Below the pieces are notes generated by a model, which saw only the letters and a program-made list of their open reading frames with translations, did no database searches and had not been told where the DNA came from. The position numbers and the translations under genes are program-made. Positions 17,103 through 25,381 of a stretch of DNA of 64,000 nt are shown piece after piece (the first letter of the stretch is position 1; the number at the start of each line of letters is the position of its first letter). The DNA is from Lihuaxuella thermophila (GTDB lineage: Bacteria; Bacillota; Bacilli; Thermoactinomycetales; Thermoactinomycetaceae), in assembly GCF_900110165.1 (NCBI RefSeq), contig NZ_FOCQ01000006.1:124001-188000 (forward strand), given 5' to 3'.

Positions 17103-18515
17103 TTACACTAACCCGGTCAACAAGGCGATGGCAATCACAATCGGAACCACCAATGTTTTGATTACCGTAATCGCAAAAATATCCGGATAAGACTGACGAT
17201 GGGTTAATCCGCAGATGGCCAGCAAGGTGATGACCGCCCCGTTATGCGGCAAGGTATCCATTCCCCCAGCTGACATGGAGGCAATCCTGTGCAACAGCTC
17301 CGGGTCGATCCCGGCACTCACCGCCCACGATAAATACTTGGCTCCCATCGTATCTAAAGCAATGCTCATCCCACCCGAAGCAGAACCGGTAATTCCGGCC
17401 AGGATATTGATCGATAAGGCCTCTGAGATCAGCGGGCTGGTTTTCATGGACAGAAGGAAATCGGCGATCGTTTTAAAGCCTGGCAAAGCAGCAATCACAT
17501 TCCCAAAGCCCACTTCTGAAGCGGTATTCATGATCGCGAGGAGCGATCCGACAGCACCTGCGGTCAATGTGTTGGCCAACGACTTTTTCGATTTACCGGT
17601 TCCCGCCTCTTTCTCATCCTTTTTCTGGTAGACCCATTGAAGGGCCAGCGCAAAGGCAATTCCTACCACCAGCGCCAGGATTAATGCCCACACCCCCAAT
17701 ACTTTGTCAATCTGCAGGCCTTCGTACTGTTTGAGCAGCGATTCCGGATACCATCCCGGCAGGACGACATAGGTAAAAAGCGCGTTTCCTCCTAAAACCA
17801 GCAACAACGGAGTGATGGACAACCAGATGGGCGGCAGTTTTTCACCTTCGATCATCTCCGGTTCATTGATCGTATGGTCGCCGTAGCCTTCACCACTCTC
17901 AACCAATCGATTTTTGCGGCGGTTTAACCACCACAAGCCTCCGCCTGCCACCAATAAAGCACCTATGATTCCGATGGTCGGCGCGGCGAAAGAAGTGGTT
18001 TTAAAATACGTGGTAGGAATAATATTCTGAATCTGGGGACTCCCTGGCAGAGCATCCATCGTAAAGGTGAACGATCCCAAAGCGATTGTGGCCGGAAGCA
18101 AACGTTTGGGGATATTCGCTTCCCTGAATAAGGCAGCTGCAAACGGATAAACAGCAAAAGCGACGACAAACAAGCTCACGCCTCCATAGGTCAGAACCGC
18201 ACAAGTCAAGACAACGGCCAAAATCGCTTGCTTGCTCCCAAAGCGTTCTGTCAGTCCGCGAGCGATCGAACGCGCGGCCCCGCTGTCATCCATCACCTTT
18301 CCAAAGATGGCCCCTAACAAAAAGATCGGAAAATAGAGCTTCACATAACCTACTGTTTTGACCATAAACACTTCCGTATAAGTGGGTAAAAGCGGAAGAC
18401 CCGATAATACGGCCGCCAATAAAGCAAAAATCGGTGCAAATAAAATCACAGGATAACCCCGATAAGCCATGAACATGAGTAATCCGAGGGCCAGAAAAAT
18501 ACCCAATACTGCCAT
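17103..18515 (-). CDS. GntP-family permease, probable 3-hydroxybutyrate importer
   Basis: 470 residues with about 12-14 hydrophobic spans, including the GntP-family LPHNGAVITLLAICGLTHRQSYPDI segment near the C-terminus and a charged cytoplasmic loop in the middle (EMIEGEKLPP). The family imports gluconate and small hydroxy- or keto-acids; hydroxybutyrate is inferred from the operon. The start at 18515 is chosen because GAAGGAGG lies 9 bases upstream, and the hydrophobic N-terminus MAVLGIFLALGLLMFM follows directly. Translation from the upstream in-frame codons would add a basic extension covering the cre site and ribosome binding site. It is the first gene after the sigma-54 promoter. Confidence 0.85.
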   Translation of the reverse strand: MAVLGIFLALGLLMFMAYRGYPVILFAPIFALLAAVLSGLPLLPTYTEVFMVKTVGYVKLYFPIFLLGAIFGKVMDDSGAARSIARGLTERFGSKQAILAVVLTCAVLTYGGVSLFVVAFAVYPFAAALFREANIPKRLLPATIALGSFTFTMDALPGSPQIQNIIPTTYFKTTSFAAPTIGIIGALLVAGGGLWWLNRRKNRLVESGEGYGDHTINEPEMIEGEKLPPIWLSITPLLLVLGGNALFTYVVLPGWYPESLLKQYEGLQIDKVLGVWALILALVVGIAFALALQWVYQKKDEKEAGTGKSKKSLANTLTAGAVGSLLAIMNTASEVGFGNVIAALPGFKTIADFLLSMKTSPLISEALSINILAGITGSASGGMSIALDTMGAKYLSWAVSAGIDPELLHRIASMSAGGMDTLPHNGAVITLLAICGLTHRQSYPDIFAITVIKTLVVPIVIAIALLTGLV

Positions 18516-18545
18516 TGCTATTTGCCTCCTTCGCTTCGACTGGTT

Positions 18546-18559
18546 TTTAAGCGCTTTCA
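18546..18559 (-). promoter_or_regulatory. cre site in the leader of the hydroxybutyrate operon
   Basis: TGAAAGCGCTTAAA matches the CcpA cre consensus at 13 of 14 positions. It lies between the sigma-54 promoter and the ribosome binding site of the permease, where bound CcpA would block transcript elongation. Confidence 0.65.
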
Positions 18560-18608
18560 ATATCGGATGTCTGCGGCTTTAGCCGGATTCCTTCTAACGA
18601 GACAAATA

Positions 18609-18625
18609 TGCAATTTCAGTGCCAA
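18609..18625 (-). promoter_or_regulatory. Sigma-54 (-24/-12) promoter
   Basis: TTGGCACTGAAATTGCA has the invariant GG and GC dinucleotides 10 bases apart and matches the sigma-54 consensus essentially perfectly. It is 94 bases upstream of the permease start and directly downstream of a sigma-54 activator gene. Confidence 0.9.
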
Positions 18626-18652
18626 GGATTTTCTGCTGAAACCATTGCATGA

Positions 18653-18745
18653 GTTGTACAAATGATTGGAAAAAGGAGTCGTATCGCCAGAGAAACCCCC
18701 TCATTCTTCTGCCTTCATGCGGTACAAATTTCAGGACTACAGTCC
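18653..18745 (-). promoter_or_regulatory. Candidate upstream activator sites
   Basis: GTACAAAT occurs at 18656-18663 and 18722-18729, and GGACTACAGTCC forms a small dyad beside the second copy. The positions, roughly 30-120 bases upstream of the sigma-54 promoter, are where an enhancer-binding protein would bind. No direct evidence. Confidence 0.3.
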
Positions 18746-18791
18746 AGAATTATGGAAAAACAGAAAAAAAGATGTCGCACTAACTCTTCAA

Positions 18792-20201
18792 CTAGATTTT
18801 GATTTGATGTTTCTTTAATTTTTGATAAAAACTGGACTTGCTGATGCCCAACATCTGGATCGCCCGGATTTTATCGTTGTCGGCGGCTTTTAACACCTGC
18901 AGAATCGCTTCCTTTTCCGCCTGTTCAAGCGCTTCTTTAAGCGAATAGCGGGCAGGGTTACCCGTCCCTCCTTTGACCACGTGTACAGGAAGATGATTCA
19001 CCTGAATGAGATCGCCGTCTTTCATATGAAGCGTGCGTTCCAGCACGTTTTTAAGTTCCCGTACGTTCCCGGGCCAATCGTAAAGGATCAATGCATTCAT
19101 CGCCGCTGCATCCACTCCGCTTACATAGACGCCGATTTCGTGCGATAACATTTTTAGCAACGAGTCGACCAACAGAGGAATATCCTCCCGCCGTTCCCGC
19201 AGGGGAGGAATATGAAGCGAAACCACATGAAGCCGGTAAAACAGATCCTGCCGGAACTGTCCTTTCTTCACCATCTGCTCCAAATCCCGGTTACTGGCAG
19301 CGATTATACGGACATCCACCTTGACGGGATGCATGCCCCCGATTCTTTCCACTTCTTTTTCCTGCAATACCCGAAGCAGTTTTGCTTGCATCGTCAACGG
19401 AAGCTCACCAATTTCATCCAGAAAGATCGTTCCTTGATGCGCCATCTCAAACTTTCCTTTTTTTCCGCCTTTCATCGCACCGGTAAATGCACCTTCCTCA
19501 TATCCAAACAGTACAGACTCTACCAGTGTTTCCGGAATGGCGGCGCAATTCACTCTTACAAACGGCCCGAACTTCCGGTGACTGTGCTTGTGAATCGCAT
19601 GTGCAAACAACTCTTTGCCCGTACCGCTTTCCCCGCTGATAAATACGGTGGTGTCACTGCCCGCCACCCGCTTGGCGATTTCCTTCACCGACCGAATCTT
19701 CGAACTGTTCCCGATAATATCATCGAAACTGAATTTCGCCCCCACACTTTTCAGCAACTCTCCCTGATAATAATTGAGTTCCTTCTGTAACCGAAGAACG
19801 TGGGCGGACAGGGCATGCAACTCCCGCGCATTCTGAAACAGCACTTTTCCGACGACCGCAATCACTTTTCCGTCTTGAATAATCGGGATGCGATGCGCAA
19901 TCATATCCCCTCCCCTGATTCGTTGAACCTGAGCCAGCTCCGCTTCTTTCGTTTTCGCCACAATATGCATCCGCGTATTTTCAATCACTTCCGTACAATG
20001 CTTGCCAACGACCTCTTTTGCATCCACACCCAGAAATTCTGCATAGGATTGGTTCATCATCATGATAAAACCGTTGGAATCGGTAATCACAATTCCTTCG
20101 TAAGCGCTTTCGAAAGCAGCCTGAATCAAGTCCCTTGTCTGGCAACACTTCCGATAAGCTTCCAGCAGCTGCATTTGGTCCGCTTGTTTCTCGTCGATCA
20201 T
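18792..20201 (-). CDS. Sigma-54-dependent transcriptional activator (PAS, AAA+, Fis-type HTH)
   Basis: 469 residues. A PAS sensor domain (about 25-140) is followed by an AAA+ ATPase (about 160-395) with Walker A GESGTGKE, the sigma-54-contacting GAFTGA loop, Walker B GTIFLDEIGEL and the R-finger region, and a C-terminal Fis-type helix-turn-helix (IRAIQMLGISKSSFYQKLKKH). It activates sigma-54 RNA polymerase from upstream sites. Its target is almost certainly the operon starting at 18515, whose -24/-12 promoter lies about 165 bases downstream. The inducer sensed by the PAS domain is unknown; 3-hydroxybutyrate is a guess. ATG at 20201 has GGAAGGA at better spacing than the GTG at 20210. Confidence 0.92.
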   Translation of the reverse strand: MIDEKQADQMQLLEAYRKCCQTRDLIQAAFESAYEGIVITDSNGFIMMMNQSYAEFLGVDAKEVVGKHCTEVIENTRMHIVAKTKEAELAQVQRIRGGDMIAHRIPIIQDGKVIAVVGKVLFQNARELHALSAHVLRLQKELNYYQGELLKSVGAKFSFDDIIGNSSKIRSVKEIAKRVAGSDTTVFISGESGTGKELFAHAIHKHSHRKFGPFVRVNCAAIPETLVESVLFGYEEGAFTGAMKGGKKGKFEMAHQGTIFLDEIGELPLTMQAKLLRVLQEKEVERIGGMHPVKVDVRIIAASNRDLEQMVKKGQFRQDLFYRLHVVSLHIPPLRERREDIPLLVDSLLKMLSHEIGVYVSGVDAAAMNALILYDWPGNVRELKNVLERTLHMKDGDLIQVNHLPVHVVKGGTGNPARYSLKEALEQAEKEAILQVLKAADNDKIRAIQMLGISKSSFYQKLKKHQIKI

Positions 20202-20459
20202 TTCTTTCACTTCCTTCCAAATGTCACTTCACTCCTGATGCCCCGAAATAGAACGCGAGAAAATTTCCCTGGCCCGGAATCGTGTCAGAAATATGGATCC
20301 CTTCATCTTTTATTATATTTGACAGATTTCAACGAAGGCGATCCATCTGGGAACAATCTCATACTCCAAGCTGAAAATCTCTTTATTTTCTCGTATCATT
20401 TACTTCGCTGGAGTTAACTAAATCCGGATTGCGTATAAATAATTGCATCAACGAATGAT
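20202..20459. other. Promoter region of the sigma-54 activator gene, otherwise empty
   Basis: AT-rich, no credible open reading frame. It must hold the activator gene's own promoter, which I cannot place with confidence. Confidence 0.4.
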
Positions 20460-20526
20460 AAAAAATGAGCCAATCGCTCCTCTTCTGCTAATCAATTCTG
20501 TTCCTATAAAGAGCGAAATGGCTCAA
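20460..20526 (-). terminator. Long-stem terminator of the lipoprotein gene
   Basis: TGAGCCA plus TCGCTC pair with GAGCGA plus TGGCTCA around a 31-base loop, with one small bulge. On the minus strand TTTTTTATCAT follows. It lies 44 bases past the lipoprotein stop. Confidence 0.7.
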
Positions 20527-20569
20527 TATGAGATTAGCTTGATTAAAGAAGTTTACAGGGATTAATTCC

Positions 20570-21232
20570 TTACGGCAAGGAGTCCCAATTGATGCTGACT
20601 TCATACAAGGTATCCATTAAAAATAATCCATGTTCTCTCAGATAGGTCCGTCCATTCTTTTCTATGTACGAAAGATGATACGCTATGTTTGGATAACGAT
20701 CAGACTGGAATGTGATCTCTTTTAACAATTGAATATCTTTAAGTTCGGATGTATCTACACGCACAGGCTCTTTTTCTGTGATCGTTTTTACCAGTTCATC
20801 AATCGCTTTTCGATCAGTAACCACTTTTTCTTTGGTCACCTGATCCGGGTTTTCCAAACTGTGTATTTCCAGCCTGTCCGGAGCGAAGTCGGACAGATTA
20901 AAATCTCCTTTTCCTTGTTCCCTAAATACTAAACCTTCTCCTTCAAAGGATGCAGTCAGCCACTTCTCACCCGGAATTCCATTAATCTCATGAACCACGG
21001 CTGTGTCGTAGATCAGCCCGACCGCTTGTCCTATTCCGTTTTTATCATTCAGTTGCAAGCGTGGATCAAGCGTATAATTTTTTCCATCCAAAGTGATGGT
21101 TTGTGCCTCAAACATCAATTTGGGCAAGTCTTTTTCTTGAGATTTTTCTTCTGATGATTGCTCAGAGCATCCAGCCAAAACAAATACCAGTAAAAGAACA
21201 TAGAAAAAAATAAACGACTTATTCTTATACAT
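20570..21232 (-). CDS. Lipoprotein, unknown function
   Basis: 220 residues. MYKNKSFIFFYVLLLVFVLAGC is a lipoprotein signal with lipobox LAGC, followed by a Ser/Glu/Lys-rich linker (SEQSSEEKSQEKD). The remainder has alternating beta-strand-like segments (EAQTITLDGKNYTLDPRLQL; EKPVRVD-like repeats) and no membrane span. I do not recognise a family. The ATG at 21232 is chosen over an upstream TTG because the lipoprotein signal begins there. It lies between the sigma-54 regulator and the trailer end of CRISPR array 1 and is not obviously linked to either. Confidence 0.7.
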   Translation of the reverse strand: MYKNKSFIFFYVLLLVFVLAGCSEQSSEEKSQEKDLPKLMFEAQTITLDGKNYTLDPRLQLNDKNGIGQAVGLIYDTAVVHEINGIPGEKWLTASFEGEGLVFREQGKGDFNLSDFAPDRLEIHSLENPDQVTKEKVVTDRKAIDELVKTITEKEPVRVDTSELKDIQLLKEITFQSDRYPNIAYHLSYIEKNGRTYLREHGLFLMDTLYEVSINWDSLP

Positions 21233-21436
21233 TTTTAATCGCCCCAATAGCAGCAATATACAGATATTAATTCTTCGACGAAATAATACCAGGAAATAGC
21301 CTTTATGTAAATATTGTTTTTGAATTATAGTTTTAGTGAATTAATGACCCCCACCCAAAATGAGGAAATCATTATCCATATACGCAAGCGAAACAAACTC
21401 CATTATTCAAGTCCTGTTAGTTTTTTGTAGTTTAGT

Positions 21437-21449
21437 ATTCGTTTGAGGC
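21437..21449 (-). repeat. Decayed terminal CRISPR repeat
   Basis: ATTCGTTTGAGGC differs from the end of the array repeat (ATTCGTTTGAGAC) at one base. It lies one spacer length (35 bases) before the first counted repeat, so it is a remnant of an older trailer repeat. Confidence 0.55.
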
Positions 21450-21484
21450 TTCAAGTTTTGCATTTTGTTCTGCTTGGTTTACTC

Positions 21485-24165
21485 GTCTCAATCCTCTAAT
21501 GAGGTGCATTCGTTTGAGACTGCATGCGAGAGCTGAACCGACCGCGCATACGGTGGTTTCAATCCTCTTAATGAGGTGCATTCGTTTGAGACCCAGTGCC
21601 GTTTATGCGTGCGTCCGGGTAATAGCAGAAGTTTCAATCCTCTTAATGAGGTGCATTCGTTTGAGACCCTATTACAACCAATTTAGACAGTTTCAAAAGG
21701 TTGTTTCAATCCTCTTAATGAGGTGCATTCGTTTGAGACAAAGCCAAGTTTAATGCTTTCCCCATTGCTTCGATGTTTCAATCCTCTTAATGAGGTGCAT
21801 TCGTTTGAGACATATCACCATCTATGTGAACCCGTCCACGGGATCAGATGTTTCAATCCTCTTAATGAGGTGCATTCGTTTGAGACTTCCGGCTGCATCG
21901 TTATCGGGAACAATGATCACCTTTTTGTTTCAATCCTCTTAATGAGGTGCATTCGTTTGAGACACCTTTGCCCATGTCATTGATTGAAGGATTGAAACCG
22001 GTTTCAATCCTCTTAATGAGGTGCATTCGTTTGAGACCCACTTGAATCTGACATTGTGATCATGCCACGGTGGAGTTTCAATCCTCTTAATGAGGTGCAT
22101 TCGTTTGAGACCGTATTGACGGAAAATATCATTGAGGAAGGTTTCACTTAGTTTCAATCCTCTTAATGAGGTGCATTCGTTTGAGACGTTTTGTTTGTTC
22201 TTCCGGTGGGTCAATCATTTTAATCGGGTTTCAATCCTCTTAATGAGGTGCATTCGTTTGAGACTTGAGCGGATTAAAGGTATCTTACCTCCGGTCATTC
22301 AGTTTCAATCCTCTTAATGAGGTGCATTCGTTTGAGACTTCCCGGCAATCGCTAAACCGGAATTGATTCTGCAGTTTCAATCCTCTTAATGAGGTGCATT
22401 CGTTTGAGACGACGAAACACCCGTAGGCGTTTTAAACCCGGAATTACCTGTTTCAATCCTCTTAATGAGGTGCATTCGTTTGAGACTAAAAGCGGCCATA
22501 TCCCGAATACCGCGTGTTTTTGACGTTTCAATCCTCTTAATGAGGTGCATTCGTTTGAGACTTGCGTAGTACGTTTTATCCGGCTCATCGTTAATGTTTC
22601 AATCCTCTTAATGAGGTGCATTCGTTTGAGACGTTTAGAAGCGTTGCAACGGTGGGGTAAAAACGGTAGTTTCAATCCTCTTAATGAGGTGCATTCGTTT
22701 GAGACGTCAACCAGTCTTTATAGCATGAAAGAACCGCAGGAAAGTTTCAATCCTCTTAATGAGGTGCATTCGTTTGAGACGGTAGCGAAACCGTCACCAG
22801 AGCCTGTGACTGATATGGTTTCAATCCTCTTAATGAGGTGCATTCGTTTGAGACGACCCGGCGCACTTGGTAGCTGATGAAGACGAACAGTTTCAATCCT
22901 CTTAATGAGGTGCATTCGTTTGAGACGAACCGGAAGAGGAAGAAGAAACGCCGCAAGTTATTGTTTCAATCCTCTTAATGAGGTGCATTCGTTTGAGACG
23001 TTGCGCCTTGCATAGCGGATTCTATCGCTTCTTCTGTTTCAATCCTCTTAATGAGGTGCATTCGTTTGAGACGTCCCGAATAGGCTAAACCGTTGCCCTT
23101 TGTGGTCGTTTCAATCCTCTTAATGAGGTGCATTCGTTTGAGACCCGTGCTCTAGCCGTTCTGTTAGCGTATCCTCAAAAGTTTCAATCCTCTTAATGAG
23201 GTGCATTCGTTTGAGACATCAACTGTTGGTGAGTGGGAAACCGGCAAGAAAAGTTTCAATCCTCTTAATGAGGTGCATTCGTTTGAGACTCCTATACGAA
23301 TCGAGGCAGCTAACTCGTTGGAAGGTTTCAATCCTCTTAATGAGGTGCATTCGTTTGAGACGCCTGCCGCTTTCACGAGGGAAGAATCGTCAAGCTGTTT
23401 CAATCCTCTTAATGAGGTGCATTCGTTTGAGACAATAGAGAATGTCGTCCTCGGAGCGGTCGATACGGGTTTCAATCCTCTTAATGAGGTGCATTCGTTT
23501 GAGACCGAGAAGGCGGCGACTGATCATCAGCGCGAGTACGGTTTCAATCCTCTTAATGAGGTGCATTCGTTTGAGACATGAAAGTAAAAGCTCTGTCGCT
23601 AGCCTGGACCAGTTTCAATCCTCTTAATGAGGTGCATTCGTTTGAGACACTCGGCGTACCGCAAAAGGTACTCGAGACTCAGTACGTTTCAATCCTCTTA
23701 ATGAGGTGCATTCGTTTGAGACTTCGCGGTTCGTGATCTTGATTTACTTTTAGTATATTGTTTCAATCCTCTTAATGAGGTGCATTCGTTTGAGACCACC
23801 GCATTTTTTGCGGCGTTTACGGCTGCATCTACCAGTTTCAATCCTCTTAATGAGGTGCATTCGTTTGAGACTGTCTTCTGTGTCCATCTCATGGACGTAT
23901 ATTTCACGTTTCAATCCTCTTAATGAGGTGCATTCGTTTGAGACGGCCATCGTCATCACCCCTCAATGGCCTCACGGACAAGTTTCAATCCTCTTAATGA
24001 GGTGCATTCGTTTGAGACGCAAGTGGGTTCTCACGCTGGACGCTACGCAAAAAGTTTCAATCCTCTTAATGAGGTGCATTCGTTTGAGACGGCGGACTTC
24101 CTAAACGAACTGTATTTAAACTTAATGAGTTTCAATCCTCTTAATGAGGTGCATTCGTTTGAGAC
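21485..24165 (-). CRISPR. CRISPR array 1: 37 repeats, 36 spacers (type I-D)
   Basis: Repeats of 37 bases begin GTTTCAATCCTCTTAATGAG on the plus strand and end TTTGAGAC. The transcribed strand is the minus strand, where each repeat ends ATTGAAAC, the usual 8-base 5' handle of a Cas6-made crRNA, and has a small CCTC/GAGG stem before the cut site. Interior repeats are identical. The repeat at 21485-21520 lacks one T and has a changed start, marking the old trailer end. Spacers are about 35-38 bases. The leader lies on the right (24166-24358), next to cas6. Confidence 0.98.
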
Positions 24166-24358
24166 GGCGGGTGTCAAATCCCTTGATAAGGAAGGCTTTC
24201 GACATTCATTTCCGAACACCTCCATTTTAGCACATGTTTTTTCATTAAAAATCCCTCCTTCAGTTCGTCTCAAAATCGTCAAACCGCTTATCTTTAGTGG
24301 ATTTTCCCGGTTTCCGAACACCCCCCGGGTCTGAGCCGAAGCTATGGGTGTTCGGAAA
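24166..24358 (-). promoter_or_regulatory. CRISPR leader 1
   Basis: About 193 bases directly upstream (minus strand) of the first repeat of array 1, about 96% identical to the leader of array 2. It contains the 12-mer GGTGTTCGGAAA three times, once inverted. The inverted pair (plus-strand 24311-24322 and 24347-24358) forms a hairpin, and the third copy is at 24209-24220. Candidate promoter elements include TTGAGA-18-TTTAAT and the extended -10 TGCTAAAAT. The outer arm overlaps the last codons of cas6. Confidence 0.85.
24174..24245 (-). CDS. Micro-ORF in CRISPR leader 1 (23 codons)
   Basis: ATG at 24245 follows AAGGAGGG at ideal spacing (7 bases) and opens a 23-codon frame starting MKKHVLKWRCSEM that stops 8 bases before the first repeat. 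A second in-frame ATG (codon 13) has its own GGAGG. An equivalent frame exists in leader 2 with one silent and one missense difference (Pro19 to Leu). Whether it is translated is unknown: a promoter placed over TTTAAT would start downstream of the first ribosome binding site. Confidence 0.35.
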   Translation of the reverse strand: MKKHVLKWRCSEMNVESLPYQGI

Positions 24359-25079
24359 CCAGAATTGGGGCAAACGGTTCCAGTCTGGTTTGCCCCAATC
24401 CCCAGGCGGTTTTATAGCCAAACCCCATCATGGAGCCGTATACAGAGAGTTTCCATACTAGGTGCTGTTCATGGGCAGGCAGCGCTTTGAGGTTGATCGT
24501 CAGTGTTCCGGTAAAGCCAATCACTTTAAATTTGCCGAAATCAACCCGTTTGGTGCTAATAGAGGCGTGCTCCACCCTCACTTTCCGGGCAAAATCCTCT
24601 ATTTCCGCGGGGGAAACAACCAGATTTTCACACATCTCCAACACTTTGCCCGCACTGGAGAACAACCGGTTGAACTCGGGTAAAGGATAATAATGGCCAT
24701 ACTGATAAAATGTGGCAGGAGTTAAAAAGTAAAACGTAAACTTATTCGTAAATCTTTTTAACACTTCATCTGTTGAGAAGAATTGAGAGTGAATCTCTTG
24801 AATGGTCCCGCTCCAATCGACCAGGTCGATCCGATCGTTAAAGACGAACCTTTGTTGTAAACATTGAATGACCTCTTTACTTGGTGAATGGATCGTAATT
24901 CCATCCTGGCTGAGACAGGTGGAAAAAAGCTGTCGATCCTTGCGGTCATGAATGAGTTGGGAGAGTTGAGGGTTTTCTTGTTGTATGGTCTTTAAAATAT
25001 ACGCATGCAACCTTCTGGTGATAATTCCGGGACCGCCAAATTTTGAATCGGATCGAACGACCAAATTCAATCGGAACAT
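24342..25079 (-). CDS. cas6: CRISPR-associated endoribonuclease Cas6
   Basis: 245 residues with the RAMP fold of Cas6: an N-terminal ferredoxin-like half (RLNLVVRS) and the C-terminal glycine-rich loop GFGYKTAWGLGQTRL that binds the repeat. It cuts the array transcript 8 bases before each spacer. The gene starts 11 bases after cas2 and is the last of the operon. Its final codons (Ser-Glu-His-Pro-stop) lie inside the leader of array 1 and form one arm of the leader hairpin, which may also end the operon transcript. A Cas6 placed after cas2 is an uncommon order for type I-D. Confidence 0.92.
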   Translation of the reverse strand: MFRLNLVVRSDSKFGGPGIITRRLHAYILKTIQQENPQLSQLIHDRKDRQLFSTCLSQDGITIHSPSKEVIQCLQQRFVFNDRIDLVDWSGTIQEIHSQFFSTDEVLKRFTNKFTFYFLTPATFYQYGHYYPLPEFNRLFSSAGKVLEMCENLVVSPAEIEDFARKVRVEHASISTKRVDFGKFKVIGFTGTLTINLKALPAHEQHLVWKLSVYGSMMGFGYKTAWGLGQTRLEPFAPILVSEHP

Positions 25080-25090
25080 TTTTGTCCTCC

Positions 25091-25366
25091 CTATAAAATA
25101 TTGTTCTGCTGCTCTTGCAAACGGTAGCGTAATTCTCCTTTATAAGAAACTTTGCGGCTGCATGACCGGCACAAAGTATAAACACACAATGAATCTTCCT
25201 TGCCGAGCAGAGCAGCAAGCCGAAATTCCAACATTAGCCAATCTTTTTCATCACAATCTACTTCAAACACGGAGTATTGAATCCACTGACCATAATCTTT
25301 CAACAGTTTAAACACTTTATTTCTTCTGCGATCATCGACGATATCATAACTGACGACCCGCTTCAT
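25091..25366 (-). CDS. cas2: CRISPR adaptation protein Cas2
   Basis: 91 residues, the usual Cas2 length. The first strand MKRVVSYDIVDDRRRNKVFKLLKDYG carries the conserved Asp, and WIQYSVFEVDCDE follows as in the family. It forms the Cas1-Cas2 complex that integrates new spacers at the leader end of the array. It lies 15 bases after cas1 and 11 bases before cas6. Confidence 0.95.
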   Translation of the reverse strand: MKRVVSYDIVDDRRRNKVFKLLKDYGQWIQYSVFEVDCDEKDWLMLEFRLAALLGKEDSLCVYTLCRSCSRKVSYKGELRYRLQEQQNNIL

Positions 25367-25381
25367 GCCGGAACCCCCGCT

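Noticed and set aside
21499-24334. Many short open frames with repeated SNECTSLRGLK or FNPLNEVHSFET
   Set aside because: They are translations of the CRISPR repeat and have no independent coding signal. The same applies at 34974-37601.
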